From Bacteroidia bacterium (lineage in GTDB: Bacteria > Bacteroidota > Bacteroidia > Bacteroidales > Dysgonomonadaceae): DNA of 37,207 nt. Positions within the stretch are counted from its first letter, which is position 1. Every line of letters starts with the position of its first letter. The notes below the pieces were generated by a model. It was given only the letters and a program-made list of their open reading frames with translations, was not told the DNA's origin and searched no databases. Where the stretch lies: positions 1-37,207 of the forward strand of contig JAUNUM010000020.1 of assembly GCA_030538215.1 (NCBI GenBank), read 5' to 3'. Shown in pieces: positions 26,691-34,847 of this stretch. Position numbers and translations under genes: made by a program.

Positions 26691-27023
26691 CTACCAAAAG
26701 TTGGACAGATTTTGTTTAAAACTGTCTGTATTTTTGGAGAAGAGGGGTACAAATCGTACCCTTCTTAACGGAAAACATACCCGTTGTCCGACTTTCCCGT
26801 CATTGGCAGTATGTAAGTATTCCTTATATACTGAATTTAACTCTAACTCCTCATCTTTCAATACATTAACTGCATAAAGTGTGATATTGGCACGTGAGGT
26901 GGCAAAAAGTTCCGCCATTTGCGCTTGATTAAGCCAAACAGTTCCGTCGTGGGCATAAAGCGTTACTTGCGCTTTGCCATCGACTGTATTGTAGAGAATT
27001 ATATTGGGATGTTGTTTGGACAT
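26691..27023 (-). pseudogene. Truncated RhuM-family gene
   Basis: The first ~75 residues (NIILYNTVDGKAQVTLY, TVWLNQAQMAELFATSRANI, LKDEELELNSVYKEYLHTANDGK) match the N-terminal domain of RhuM-type proteins, which often lie in accessory islands. After DGK the sequence leaves the family completely (VGQRVCFPLRRVRFV...) and stops at 110 residues, where a full protein has about 300. The remaining tail bears no recognisable motif. I read it as the relic of a deletion rather than a working gene. It is upstream of the thioesterase on the same strand. Confidence 0.65.
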
Positions 27024-27152
27024 ATTTTATTATTAGCCACAACTACTTACGGCAAAAATAAATATGAATATTGTTAAATTTCTTATTTTATATGCACTTA
27101 ATACTTCATTGCTAAAGCGTCAGACCACAATCGGTCAGACACTATCGCCTTT

Positions 27153-27184
27153 TCTCCAAGTCTCTCAGTCTCTTTATCTCTTCT
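27153..27184. repeat. Degenerate octamer array across the purL stop
   Basis: The plus strand shows TCTC at exact 8-base intervals (27153, 27161, 27169, 27177), which the minus strand reads as GAGA plus four variable bases. The array covers the final codons and stop of purL (27174-27176). Confidence 0.55.
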
Positions 27185-30100
27185 TCAGCCATTTCCATGC
27201 ATTCACAAACGCTTCCATCCACGGCGTAACATCGTGTTTGCGGAATTCGTAAGGATACCAGGCATTTTGCCACGGGAAAATGGTGCGCTCCAGGTGCGGC
27301 ATCATGGCAAGATGGCGGCCGTCGGCAGAGCAAACGGCAGCGGCTGCATAATCCGAACCGTTGGGATTGGCGGGATATTCGTCGTAAACGTATTTGGCGG
27401 CGATGTTGTATTTCGATGCCTCTTCGGGCAGCTCGAAACGACCTTCGCCGTGCGCCACCCAAATGCCGAGTTTGCTTCCGGCAAGCGATTTAAACATTAC
27501 CGATTCGTTCTTCGGAATTTCCACGCTCACAAACGCCGATTCAAACTTACCCGACGCATTATGCTGCATTTTAGGATGGGCTTCGCCCAATTCGGGATAG
27601 ATTAATCCCAATTCCATCAATAATTGACAACCGTTACAAACACCTAAACTCAAGGTGTTGGGACGGGCGTAAAAGTTTTCGATAGCCTTTTTCGCTTTCT
27701 CGTTGTAAAGAATACCGCCTGCCCAGCCTTTTGCCGAACCAAACACATCGGAATTGGAAAATCCACCGCAGAAAACGGCAAACTGCACGTCTTCCAGCGT
27801 TTCGCGCCCCGATGTGAGGTCGGTCATGTGCACATCTTTCACATCAAACCCGGCAAGGTAGAGCGAGTACGCCATTTCGCGTTCGCCGTTGGTACCCTTG
27901 TCGCGTATAATTGCCGCGGTAAGCCCCGAACGTTCTTTTCTATCGGGATTTAATCCCAAATCAGCCAATTTTCCTGTAAATGAAGGCAGGAAATTGAATT
28001 GCAGCGGTTGTTTTTTATAATTATCGAATCGTGCCTGAGCAGATGCCTCCCCACTCTGTTTTTTATCGAACAGATAGGAAGTGTGGTACCAAATATCGCG
28101 AAGTTTATCGATATCAAATTCTTGTTTGAATTCTCCTTTTTCAATCTTCAGTTTACGCTCTTCGATGGGGCGGGCAACAATGGCAAAGCCGATTCCGTAA
28201 TCGTTCAAAATCTTTTCTACCAAATGGTGATGTTTTACCTGAACAAGCACACCCGGATTTTCGGCGAAAAGAATTTTTATTAAATCGGAATGGCGGATTT
28301 TATCCAATCGAGCGTCCAAACCTCCTTGCGGATTGGCAAAACACATTTCGAGCATGGCGGCAATCATACCTCCGGCCGAGATATCGTGTCCGGCAATAAT
28401 GAGTCCACGATTTACCAATTCCTGCACAGCCGCAAATGAATTTTTAAAATATTCTGCATCGCTCACCGTGGGCGCTTCGTCGCCTATTTTGCCCAATGTT
28501 TGTGCAAAAGCCGAACCACCTAAGCGCAACGTATCAAACGAAAAATCAATGTAATACAAATACGTTCCTTTGATATAAGCCAATGTTGGCGACACAATTT
28601 TGCGAATGTTGCTCACCTCGCCCGCGGCAGAGATAATAACTGTTCCCGGCGAGAATACTTTATCGTCGCCGTATTTTTGTGTCATCGAAAGCGAATCTTT
28701 TCCGGTAGGAATATTGATTCCCAAGTCGCACGCAAAATCGGAACAAGCTTCAACGGCTTTGTATAAACGAACGTCTTCGCCTTCGTTGCGGCACGGCCAC
28801 ATCCAGTTGGCACTGAGCGAGACGCTTTGCAATCCGTCTTTCAGCGGGGCAAAAACAATATTGGTTAACGCTTCGGCAATAGCCATAACCGAGCCGGCGG
28901 CGGGATCAATCATTGCCACTTGTGGCGCATGTCCGATGGAAGTGGCAATACCGTTGTAGCCTCTGTAATCGAGCGCTACCGCGCCACAATCGCTCAACGG
29001 AAGTTGAATTTCGCCCTGACATTGCTGACGGGCCACCCGTCCGGTAACCGAGCGGTCAACTTTGTTGGTAAGCCAATCTTTACAAGCAACCGCTTCTAAT
29101 TTGAGAACGTTCTCGATATATGTTCCTAAATTTTTCTCGTCGTATTCGGGAGCGGTGTATGTTTCTTCCACCGAAACGTCGTCCATTACGGTCATTGGCG
29201 GCTTTCCGAAGAAATCCTCCAGCTCCATGTCGATAGGAAGTTTTCCATCTGCTTGTTTGAACGTAAACCTCATATCGTTAGTTGTTTCGCCCACCACGTA
29301 AAACGGTGCGCGTTCGCGCTCGGCAATTTTCTGAATGCGCTCTATATCTTTTGTCTGAACCAAAAGTCCCATGCGCTCCTGACTTTCGTTGCCGATAATT
29401 TCTTTTGCCGAAAGTGTGGGGTCGCCTACGGGAAGTTTGTCTATTTCTATTTTACCACCGGTTTTTTCTACCAATTCCGATAGGCAATTCAGGTGTCCGC
29501 CCGCGCCGTGATCGTGGATAGAAACAATGGGATTATCGTCCGATTCTGCCAGCGAACGAATTACGTTCGCCACGCGTTTTTGCATTTCAGGATTGGCGCG
29601 CTGAACGGCGTTCAGTTCAATTCCCGATGAATATTCGCCCGTATTTACCGACGAAACGGCACCGCCGCCCATCCCGATTCGATAATTATCGCCACCCATC
29701 ACAACCACTTTTTCGCCGGGTTGCGGTTCGCCTTTCAGCGCGTTTTGTTTGTTGGCAAACCCGATGCCTCCGGCAAGCATAATCACTTTGTCGTAACCGA
29801 ATTTCTTGTAATTTTCGGCATGTTCAAACGTGAGCACTGAACCGCAAATGAGCGGTTGCCCGAATTTGTTCCCGAAATCCGACGCGCCGTTAGATGCTTT
29901 AATCAAAATCTGTTCCGGCGTTTGATACAGCCATTTGCGCTCGGGCAATACGTTTTCCCATTCGCGACCTTCTTCCATTCGCGGGTATGAAGTCATGTAA
30001 ACCGCTGTTCCGGCCGACGGAAGCGATGCTTTTCCTCCGGCAAGGCGGTCGCGAATTTCGCCACCCGTTCCGGTAGATGCGCCGTTGAAAGGCTCTACGG

Positions 30101-30857
30101 TGGTGGGGAAGTTGTGCGTTTCGGCTTTGAGCGAGAGCACGCTTTCAATTTCCTTGGTTTGGAAAAAATCGGGTTTGTCGCCGCTTGCGGGAGCAAATTG
30201 CTCGATAGTTGGCCCTTGAAAGAAAGCGACGTTATCTTTATACGCCGAAATCAGGCTGTTAGGATTAACTTTAGATGTTTTTTTAATAAGCTGGAACAAC
30301 GAACTTTCTTTCTCCTCGCCATCGACAATAAATTTTCCGTTGAAAATCTTGTGGCGGCAGTGTTCCGAGTTTACTTGCGAGAAACCGAAAACTTCGCTAT
30401 CGGTTAGTTTTCGGCCCATTTTTCTGCTCACGTTATTCAGATAATCAATCTCATCTTCGCTCAACGCCAAGCCTTCCTGTTGATTATATTCTTCGATATT
30501 ATCAATCAAAAGAATAGGTTCCGGTTGTTTATCGATCGTGAAAATTTCTTGATCGAGGTTTTTGTATAAGCGTTGCAACATCGGGTCGTATTCGGGAGTT
30601 TCGCCGGCAGGAAAATACTCTTCAATTCGGGAAATGCCCGTGATGCCCATGTTTTGCGTAATTTCCACGGCGCAGGTGCTCCACGGTGTTATCATTTCAC
30701 GACGGGGGCCGATAAAAGTTCCTTCTATTTCATAGAAACTTACAGGTTCTGCGTTGCCGAATAGCCACACTAATCGATCTTTATGTTCATTCTGAATAGG
30801 TTGGTTTGCATCTACAGCAATGATGCTTTGCGAAGGAGTTTTGAAAAAAGTGATCAT
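27174..30857 (-). CDS. purL: Phosphoribosylformylglycinamidine synthase (large, fused type)
   Basis: 1227 residues, with the PurS-like N-terminus, two FGAM-synthase ATP-binding halves (KAETHNFPTTVEPFNGASTGTGGEIRD and GPTVEQF-like FQGPTIEQFAPASGD) and a fused glutaminase domain. The glutaminase has Cys1074 in SLGVCNGCQLLMELG and HLERTIFPWQ near the end. It makes FGAM in purine synthesis from FGAR, glutamine and ATP. It is a single gene divergent from the lysE-like gene, with a TAACTTTG box upstream. The final residues overlap an octamer array. Confidence 0.97.
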   Translation of the reverse strand: MITFFKTPSQSIIAVDANQPIQNEHKDRLVWLFGNAEPVSFYEIEGTFIGPRREMITPWSTCAVEITQNMGITGISRIEEYFPAGETPEYDPMLQRLYKNLDQEIFTIDKQPEPILLIDNIEEYNQQEGLALSEDEIDYLNNVSRKMGRKLTDSEVFGFSQVNSEHCRHKIFNGKFIVDGEEKESSLFQLIKKTSKVNPNSLISAYKDNVAFFQGPTIEQFAPASGDKPDFFQTKEIESVLSLKAETHNFPTTVEPFNGASTGTGGEIRDRLAGGKASLPSAGTAVYMTSYPRMEEGREWENVLPERKWLYQTPEQILIKASNGASDFGNKFGQPLICGSVLTFEHAENYKKFGYDKVIMLAGGIGFANKQNALKGEPQPGEKVVVMGGDNYRIGMGGGAVSSVNTGEYSSGIELNAVQRANPEMQKRVANVIRSLAESDDNPIVSIHDHGAGGHLNCLSELVEKTGGKIEIDKLPVGDPTLSAKEIIGNESQERMGLLVQTKDIERIQKIAERERAPFYVVGETTNDMRFTFKQADGKLPIDMELEDFFGKPPMTVMDDVSVEETYTAPEYDEKNLGTYIENVLKLEAVACKDWLTNKVDRSVTGRVARQQCQGEIQLPLSDCGAVALDYRGYNGIATSIGHAPQVAMIDPAAGSVMAIAEALTNIVFAPLKDGLQSVSLSANWMWPCRNEGEDVRLYKAVEACSDFACDLGINIPTGKDSLSMTQKYGDDKVFSPGTVIISAAGEVSNIRKIVSPTLAYIKGTYLYYIDFSFDTLRLGGSAFAQTLGKIGDEAPTVSDAEYFKNSFAAVQELVNRGLIIAGHDISAGGMIAAMLEMCFANPQGGLDARLDKIRHSDLIKILFAENPGVLVQVKHHHLVEKILNDYGIGFAIVARPIEERKLKIEKGEFKQEFDIDKLRDIWYHTSYLFDKKQSGEASAQARFDNYKKQPLQFNFLPSFTGKLADLGLNPDRKERSGLTAAIIRDKGTNGEREMAYSLYLAGFDVKDVHMTDLTSGRETLEDVQFAVFCGGFSNSDVFGSAKGWAGGILYNEKAKKAIENFYARPNTLSLGVCNGCQLLMELGLIYPELGEAHPKMQHNASGKFESAFVSVEIPKNESVMFKSLAGSKLGIWVAHGEGRFELPEEASKYNIAAKYVYDEYPANPNGSDYAAAAVCSADGRHLAMMPHLERTIFPWQNAWYPYEFRKHDVTPWMEAFVNAWKWLKKR

Positions 30858-30909
30858 ACTGAATTATGGGTTACGAGTTGTAGGCTTTGCCCTTTCCTTA
30901 ATTAAATCA

Positions 30910-30917
30910 CAAAGTTA
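30910..30917 (-). promoter_or_regulatory. Promoter -7 box for purL
   Basis: The minus strand reads TAACTTTG (TAnnTTTG), which would give a leader of about 45 bases before purL. A TTTG is 25 bases upstream, longer than usual for the -33 box. Confidence 0.45.
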
Positions 30918-30920
30918 ATG

Positions 30921-30965
30921 AAAACCGATGTAAAAGCAGAAACAAAATCTTATTTTGTCGGTTTT
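30921..30965. promoter_or_regulatory. Nested inverted repeat between purL and lysE, possible operator
   Basis: The outer arms are AAAACCGA (30921-30928) and TCGGTTTT (30958-30965); nested within are ACAAAAT (30942-30948) and ATTTTGT (30952-30958) around a 3-base centre. The inner right arm contains the TTTG that serves as the lysE -33 box, so a bound factor would block that promoter. No regulator gene is next to it. Confidence 0.5.
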
Positions 30966-30984
30966 GAGAATGAATGTATCTTTG
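30954..30984 (+). promoter_or_regulatory. Promoter for the LysE-type gene
   Basis: TTTG (30954-30957), 19 bases, then TATCTTTG (30977-30984): a full match to the Bacteroidetes sigma-factor consensus at the expected distance. The leader to the ATG is about 30 bases. Confidence 0.7.
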
Positions 30985-31020
30985 TAGCCGTAAAAAGCCA
31001 GAACTTATTCAATGTAAGTA

Positions 31021-31656
31021 ATGATTGAAACTATTATAAAAGGACTTATTATTGGAATATTGATCTCTGCACCAATGGGACCGGTGAATATGCTATGCGT
31101 ACAACGGACACTAAATAAAGGCAGGTGGCATGGATTTGTTACAGGTCTGGGGGCTACGCTCTCCGATGTGATTTATGCATTTATTACTTTGTTGGGAATG
31201 AGTTTTGCTGAAGCCTTTTTGAGAAAAAATGAGATGGTGATTCAGTTGATTGGTAGTTTAGTACTTGTTGTTTTTGGTTATGTTGTATTTCGTACCAATC
31301 CATTGAAAGGATGGACTCCCAATACTAAAATTGAAGAAACACAATATTTTCATGATTTTATCTCTTCTTTCTTTATTACTTTGTCTAATGTTGCTATTAT
31401 CTTTGTTTTTATAACTTTATACGCTCGATTTACCTTCACTCCCGTTACCGATGGAAACGGTCACTTAATGTTGGCACTTGTAACTATTTCTATAGGCGCG
31501 CTGGCATGGTGGTTTTTTCTAAGTTCGCTTATTTCGCGACTACGTAAACATTTTAACCGGAAAGGATTGGTAATTTTAAATAAAACAGTTGGCTCAATAT
31601 TGATGATAATAAGTATTGGTGGAATTTTGTTATCGATATTTGGTGTTACAATTTAA
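31021..31656 (+). CDS. LysE/RhtB-type amino-acid exporter
   Basis: 211 residues and about six hydrophobic helices. The N-terminus has the family motif GILISAPMGPVNMLCVQRTL followed by GFVTGLGATLSDVIYAFITLLG, which match LysE-family members. It probably exports an amino acid or similar metabolite; the substrate cannot be seen. The stop overlaps the stop of the convergent phosphodiesterase gene (31653-31656). A well-formed promoter lies upstream. Confidence 0.88.
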   Translation: MIETIIKGLIIGILISAPMGPVNMLCVQRTLNKGRWHGFVTGLGATLSDVIYAFITLLGMSFAEAFLRKNEMVIQLIGSLVLVVFGYVVFRTNPLKGWTPNTKIEETQYFHDFISSFFITLSNVAIIFVFITLYARFTFTPVTDGNGHLMLALVTISIGALAWWFFLSSLISRLRKHFNRKGLVILNKTVGSILMIISIGGILLSIFGVTI

Positions 31657-32150
31657 ATGTGTTTGCCCAGTTCGATTACTTCCAGATCACGAATATTTCC
31701 ATCGTCCAACACAAAACGCAACAAAGTTCTAACCTGATGAAAACCATATTTCCCCGCTGCACCGGGATTCATATGTAAGCATTCTATTTTTTTATCGTAT
31801 ATTACTTTCAAGATGTGCGAATGGCCGCAAATAAACAATTTGGGCGGATTTGAATAAAGCTGATGCCTGATTTTAGGATCATACTTTCCGGGATATCCAC
31901 CAATATGTGTCATCAAAACTTCTACTTTTTCCAAAGTAAATCGTAATGTTTCCGGATAAATTTTTCGGGTTGAGAAATCGTCAATATTCCCATAAACAGC
32001 TCTAAACGGCTTGAAACTTTCAAATTTGTTCGCTAATTCCAGTGATCCGATATCTCCGGCGTGCCAGATTTCATCGCAATCAGCAAAATGTGTTTCGAAT
32101 TTTTCATCCCAAACGTTGTGGGTGTCGGAAAGGAGACCTATTTTTACCAT
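31653..32150 (-). CDS. YfcE/MJ0936-type metallophosphoesterase
   Basis: 165 residues. The calcineurin-like motifs are GLLSDTHN (about 5-12), HAGDIGS, VYGNID, MTHIGGYPGKYD, and ICGHSHILKV plus LHMNPGAAG near the end. It should hydrolyse a phosphodiester of unknown identity. The ATG (32148-32150) is 8 bases from the first decamer repeat of the adjacent cassette, and the TAACTTTG box on the minus strand at 32237-32244 would put the array in its leader. Its end overlaps the lysE-like stop. Confidence 0.9.
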   Translation of the reverse strand: MVKIGLLSDTHNVWDEKFETHFADCDEIWHAGDIGSLELANKFESFKPFRAVYGNIDDFSTRKIYPETLRFTLEKVEVLMTHIGGYPGKYDPKIRHQLYSNPPKLFICGHSHILKVIYDKKIECLHMNPGAAGKYGFHQVRTLLRFVLDDGNIRDLEVIELGKHI

Positions 32151-32158
32151 CTTAATGA

Positions 32159-32198
32159 GATTGAGATAGATTGAAAAAGATTGAATGAGATTGATTAG
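32159..32198. repeat. Decamer array, left arm of the four-helix-bundle cassette
   Basis: Four consecutive 10-base units on the plus strand: GATTGAGATA, GATTGAAAAA, GATTGAATGA, GATTGATTAG. The first six bases are constant and the last four vary. The reversed form is found after the gene at 32651-32696. Confidence 0.8.
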
Positions 32199-32236
32199 CT
32201 AAACCACAAAATCTGTGATAATTTTTTTAATTCCGA

Positions 32237-32244
32237 CAAAGTTA
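32237..32244 (-). promoter_or_regulatory. Promoter -7 box for the yfcE-like gene
   Basis: The minus strand reads TAACTTTG (TAnnTTTG), the same as before purL. It would lie between the left decamer array and the four-helix-bundle gene, so the cassette would carry the promoter of its neighbour. No -33 TTTG is seen at 19-21 bases. Confidence 0.4.
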
Positions 32245-32279
32245 TTACTTTTATATTGGATTTAAAAACAGAAGAAAAC

Positions 32280-32645
32280 ATGGAGAATCAGAATAATTGG
32301 ATAAAATATAAAATAGAGGTACGAGAACGACTGCGTAGCTTTGCATTGAGTATTTTAGACCTTTCTGAAAATTTTCCTGAAGTTACACGAGGTAAGGTTG
32401 TAAATTATCAATTAACTAAATCCGGCACATCAGTGTATGCTAATTATCGGGCTGCATTACGAAGTCGGTCAAAAGCAGAGTTCTTCAGTAAAATGGCTAT
32501 CGTTGTTGAAGAAGCCGACGAAAGTGAAATGTGGCTTGATCTTATTATTACCTCTGGAATTATGAACTCAGAGTTCGTTAAATCTTTACACGTCGAAAGT
32601 GAAGAATTACTGAAAATTCTTATTTCAATGAGGAATAAGTTATAG
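32280..32645 (+). CDS. Four-helix-bundle protein (S23/IVS family)
   Basis: 121 residues from the ATG at 32280; a TTG at 32256 would add eight residues. The sequence matches TIGR02436-type proteins: FALSILDLSENFP, QLTKSGTSVYANYRAALRSRSKAEFFSKMAIVVEEADESEMWLDLI. Relatives include proteins encoded in 23S rRNA intervening sequences of Leptospira and the Avd accessory proteins of diversity-generating retroelements; both known functions involve nucleic-acid or RT contacts. It is bracketed by inverted decamer arrays and lies 51 bases upstream of ppk1. Its own role is unknown. Confidence 0.85.
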   Translation: MENQNNWIKYKIEVRERLRSFALSILDLSENFPEVTRGKVVNYQLTKSGTSVYANYRAALRSRSKAEFFSKMAIVVEEADESEMWLDLIITSGIMNSEFVKSLHVESEELLKILISMRNKL

Positions 32646-32650
32646 CCCAC

Positions 32651-32696
32651 TATCAATTTTTTTCAATCTAGCTCAATCTTATTCAATCTTTTCAAT
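32651..32696. repeat. Decamer array, right arm of the four-helix-bundle cassette
   Basis: Five units of 10 bases on the plus strand (tail bases TCAATTTT, TCAATCTA, TCAATCTT types). On the reverse strand these are GATTGAATAA, GATTGAGCTA, GATTGAAAAA and two edge units. It runs directly into the ppk1 start codon at 32697. Reverse-strand GATTGAGCTA-GATTGAAAAA aligns with the left arm GATTGAGATA-GATTGAAAAA, so the arms are inverted copies. Confidence 0.8.
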
Positions 32697-34763
32697 ATGT
32701 CTTACAAATACTTTAAACGCGATATCAGTTGGTTATCATTTAATCATCGGGTTTTGCTGGAAGCAAAAGATGAATCGCTTCCGGTTTACGAACGTATTAA
32801 ATTTCTGTCGATTTATTCTTCGAATCTGGAAGAATTCTACAAAATACGCGTATCGGGATATCATAGTTCCATACTAAAAAGTATCAGTCGCGACGAATCG
32901 GAAGAAGAAGCATTGCAGACACTCTTGGAGATCAATAACGAAGTTACGGAGCAAGAAAAAGAGTATTATCGCATTTTCAACGATATGATTCTTCCTGAGT
33001 TGGAGAAAAATAATATTATTCTTTATCAGACCGATGAAGTTGAACCGTTTCACAAGGCTTTCGTGGAAAAATATTTCAACGAAGAAGTATTTCCCTTTCT
33101 TCAGCCAATGATTATCCAAAAAGACGATATTCATTCTTTCATTCAAGACGACAGAATTTACCAGACAATCAGCTTGTTGAAGAGAAAAAAGAAAAAAAAT
33201 AATACCGAGAAATTGCGATACACTTACGCTATCATGAAAATTCCGCACACCAAGTTGCCGCGATTTGTTGAGTTGCCCACTTTTGATGGAAAATATTACA
33301 TTATGTTTATCGATGATGTGATAAAAGCCAACCTGCAAAGTGTTTTTCCCGGGTATGAAATAGTGGATTGCTACAGCATGAAAATTTCGCGTGATGCGGA
33401 TTTTTCTCTCGAAAATGAAGATCAAAAAGATATTGCCGAACGAATTTTAAAGAAAGTGCGCAAGCGTAAAATCGGTGCTGTTACTCGCTTTCAGTATGAT
33501 AAGGATATGCCCGATTATTTTCTAAAATATTTGTGTGAAACGTACGAGATTGAAGAGGAGGAACTTCTGAAAGGTGGGCGCTATCTGAATTTAGCAGAAC
33601 TAATGAAACTGCCCAATCCGCTTGGGGATAAACTTAAGCAGAAACTTCCACAGCCGCTGCGTGTGCCTGAACTCGAAAACAATAATTCCATTCTTAACGT
33701 ACTGCGAAAACAAGATATTTTACTGCATTTTCCATATCAGTCGTTCGATTATTTACTCCGTTTTCTTATGCAAGCTGCTTTTGATCCCAAGGTGCTTGAA
33801 ATAAAAGTTACGCAGTATCGAGTAGCTGAGAATTCGGCGGTGATAAACAGCCTTATCAGTGCAGCTAAAAACGGGAAAAAAGTAACTGTTTTTGTAGAAC
33901 TGAAAGCTCGATTTGATGAGGAGAATAACTATCTTTCATCGGAATTGATGCAACAAGCCGGAATTAAAATTATTTATAGCCTGCCCGGATTAAAAGTTCA
34001 TGCCAAATTGGCTTACGTGCGAAAACGAAGTAACGATGCTAAAGAACCCATAAAAGGTTACGCTTATCTGGGAACCGGAAACTTTAACGAAAAAACTGCC
34101 AGAGTTTATTCCGACAAGGGCTTGTTAACATCCAATAAGGAACTTATTCAAGAAATTGATGAGGTCTTTCGTGTGCTGGAAGGTAAGCCGCACATACGAG
34201 ATTTCAAGCATCTGTTGGTTGCTCAATTTAACATGGTTGCTGAAATTAACCGAATGATTGAACGTGAAATTGAAAATGTCAACAATGGCAGCGAAGGAAG
34301 AATTGTTCTGAAAATGAACAGTTTGGAAGACAAAGGAATGATAAATGCTTTGTATCGAGCCAGCGAAGCGGGTGTGAAAATTGATTTGATTATTCGCGGA
34401 ATTTGCTGTTTGGTGCCGAATCAATCGTATAGCCGGAATATTAGAGTTATACGTATCGTGGATGCATATTTAGAACACGCTCGTGTTTGGTATTTCTACA
34501 ATAACGGTCAAGAAAACGTCTATCTCACTTCGGCCGATTGGATGGAGCGCAACCTACATCGACGTATAGAAGCTGCTTTCCCGATATATTCGGAGAAATT
34601 GAAAAGAGAAATCATCGATATTTTACTTATACAACTGCAAGACAATACCAGCGCTGCGTGGCTAAACGAAAAGCTCGAAAACGTATTCAAGCGCGATGAT
34701 AATCCACCCGTTCGCGCGCAACAGGCGATTTATAAGTATTTGAAGGAGACAACGGGGCTGTGA
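32697..34763 (+). CDS. ppk1: Polyphosphate kinase 1
   Basis: 688 residues, normal for PPK1. The N-terminus (YFKRDISWLSFNHRVLLEAKDESLPVYERIKFLSIYSSNLEEFYKIRV) is complete; the autophosphorylated histidine is His435 in GLKVHAKLAYV, followed by GTGNFNEKTARVYSDKGLLT, and the second conserved histidine is His594 in YLEHARVWYF. It makes inorganic polyphosphate from ATP. The start is flush with the right decamer array, so its leader comes from the cassette; it may be cotranscribed with the four-helix-bundle gene. Confidence 0.97.
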   Translation: MSYKYFKRDISWLSFNHRVLLEAKDESLPVYERIKFLSIYSSNLEEFYKIRVSGYHSSILKSISRDESEEEALQTLLEINNEVTEQEKEYYRIFNDMILPELEKNNIILYQTDEVEPFHKAFVEKYFNEEVFPFLQPMIIQKDDIHSFIQDDRIYQTISLLKRKKKKNNTEKLRYTYAIMKIPHTKLPRFVELPTFDGKYYIMFIDDVIKANLQSVFPGYEIVDCYSMKISRDADFSLENEDQKDIAERILKKVRKRKIGAVTRFQYDKDMPDYFLKYLCETYEIEEEELLKGGRYLNLAELMKLPNPLGDKLKQKLPQPLRVPELENNNSILNVLRKQDILLHFPYQSFDYLLRFLMQAAFDPKVLEIKVTQYRVAENSAVINSLISAAKNGKKVTVFVELKARFDEENNYLSSELMQQAGIKIIYSLPGLKVHAKLAYVRKRSNDAKEPIKGYAYLGTGNFNEKTARVYSDKGLLTSNKELIQEIDEVFRVLEGKPHIRDFKHLLVAQFNMVAEINRMIEREIENVNNGSEGRIVLKMNSLEDKGMINALYRASEAGVKIDLIIRGICCLVPNQSYSRNIRVIRIVDAYLEHARVWYFYNNGQENVYLTSADWMERNLHRRIEAAFPIYSEKLKREIIDILLIQLQDNTSAAWLNEKLENVFKRDDNPPVRAQQAIYKYLKETTGL

Positions 34764-34847
34764 AAAATATATGTTGATTTCAATTTAGCTGATATTTTAG
34801 TGTAATGATTATTCTTTGTTGATAGGTTGAAATTGGTGTTTTGTGAA

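Noticed and set aside
26694..26730. Possible insertion-sequence end (CCAAAAGTTGGACAGATT)
   Set aside because: It resembles ends I remember from Bacteroidetes elements, but no second end, target duplication or transposase is present, so the support is too thin.
27118..27145. Two GTCAGAC motifs 15 bases apart after purL
   Set aside because: Seven-base direct repeats are short, no array continues and no gene depends on them.
10388..32697. CRISPR array
   Set aside because: The periodic arrays have units of 7-10 bases without spacers and no cas genes are present.
34764..34847. Possible terminator between ppk1 and the cytolysin-like gene
   Set aside because: Only weak pairing of CAATTT and AAATTG, with no stable stem or T run.
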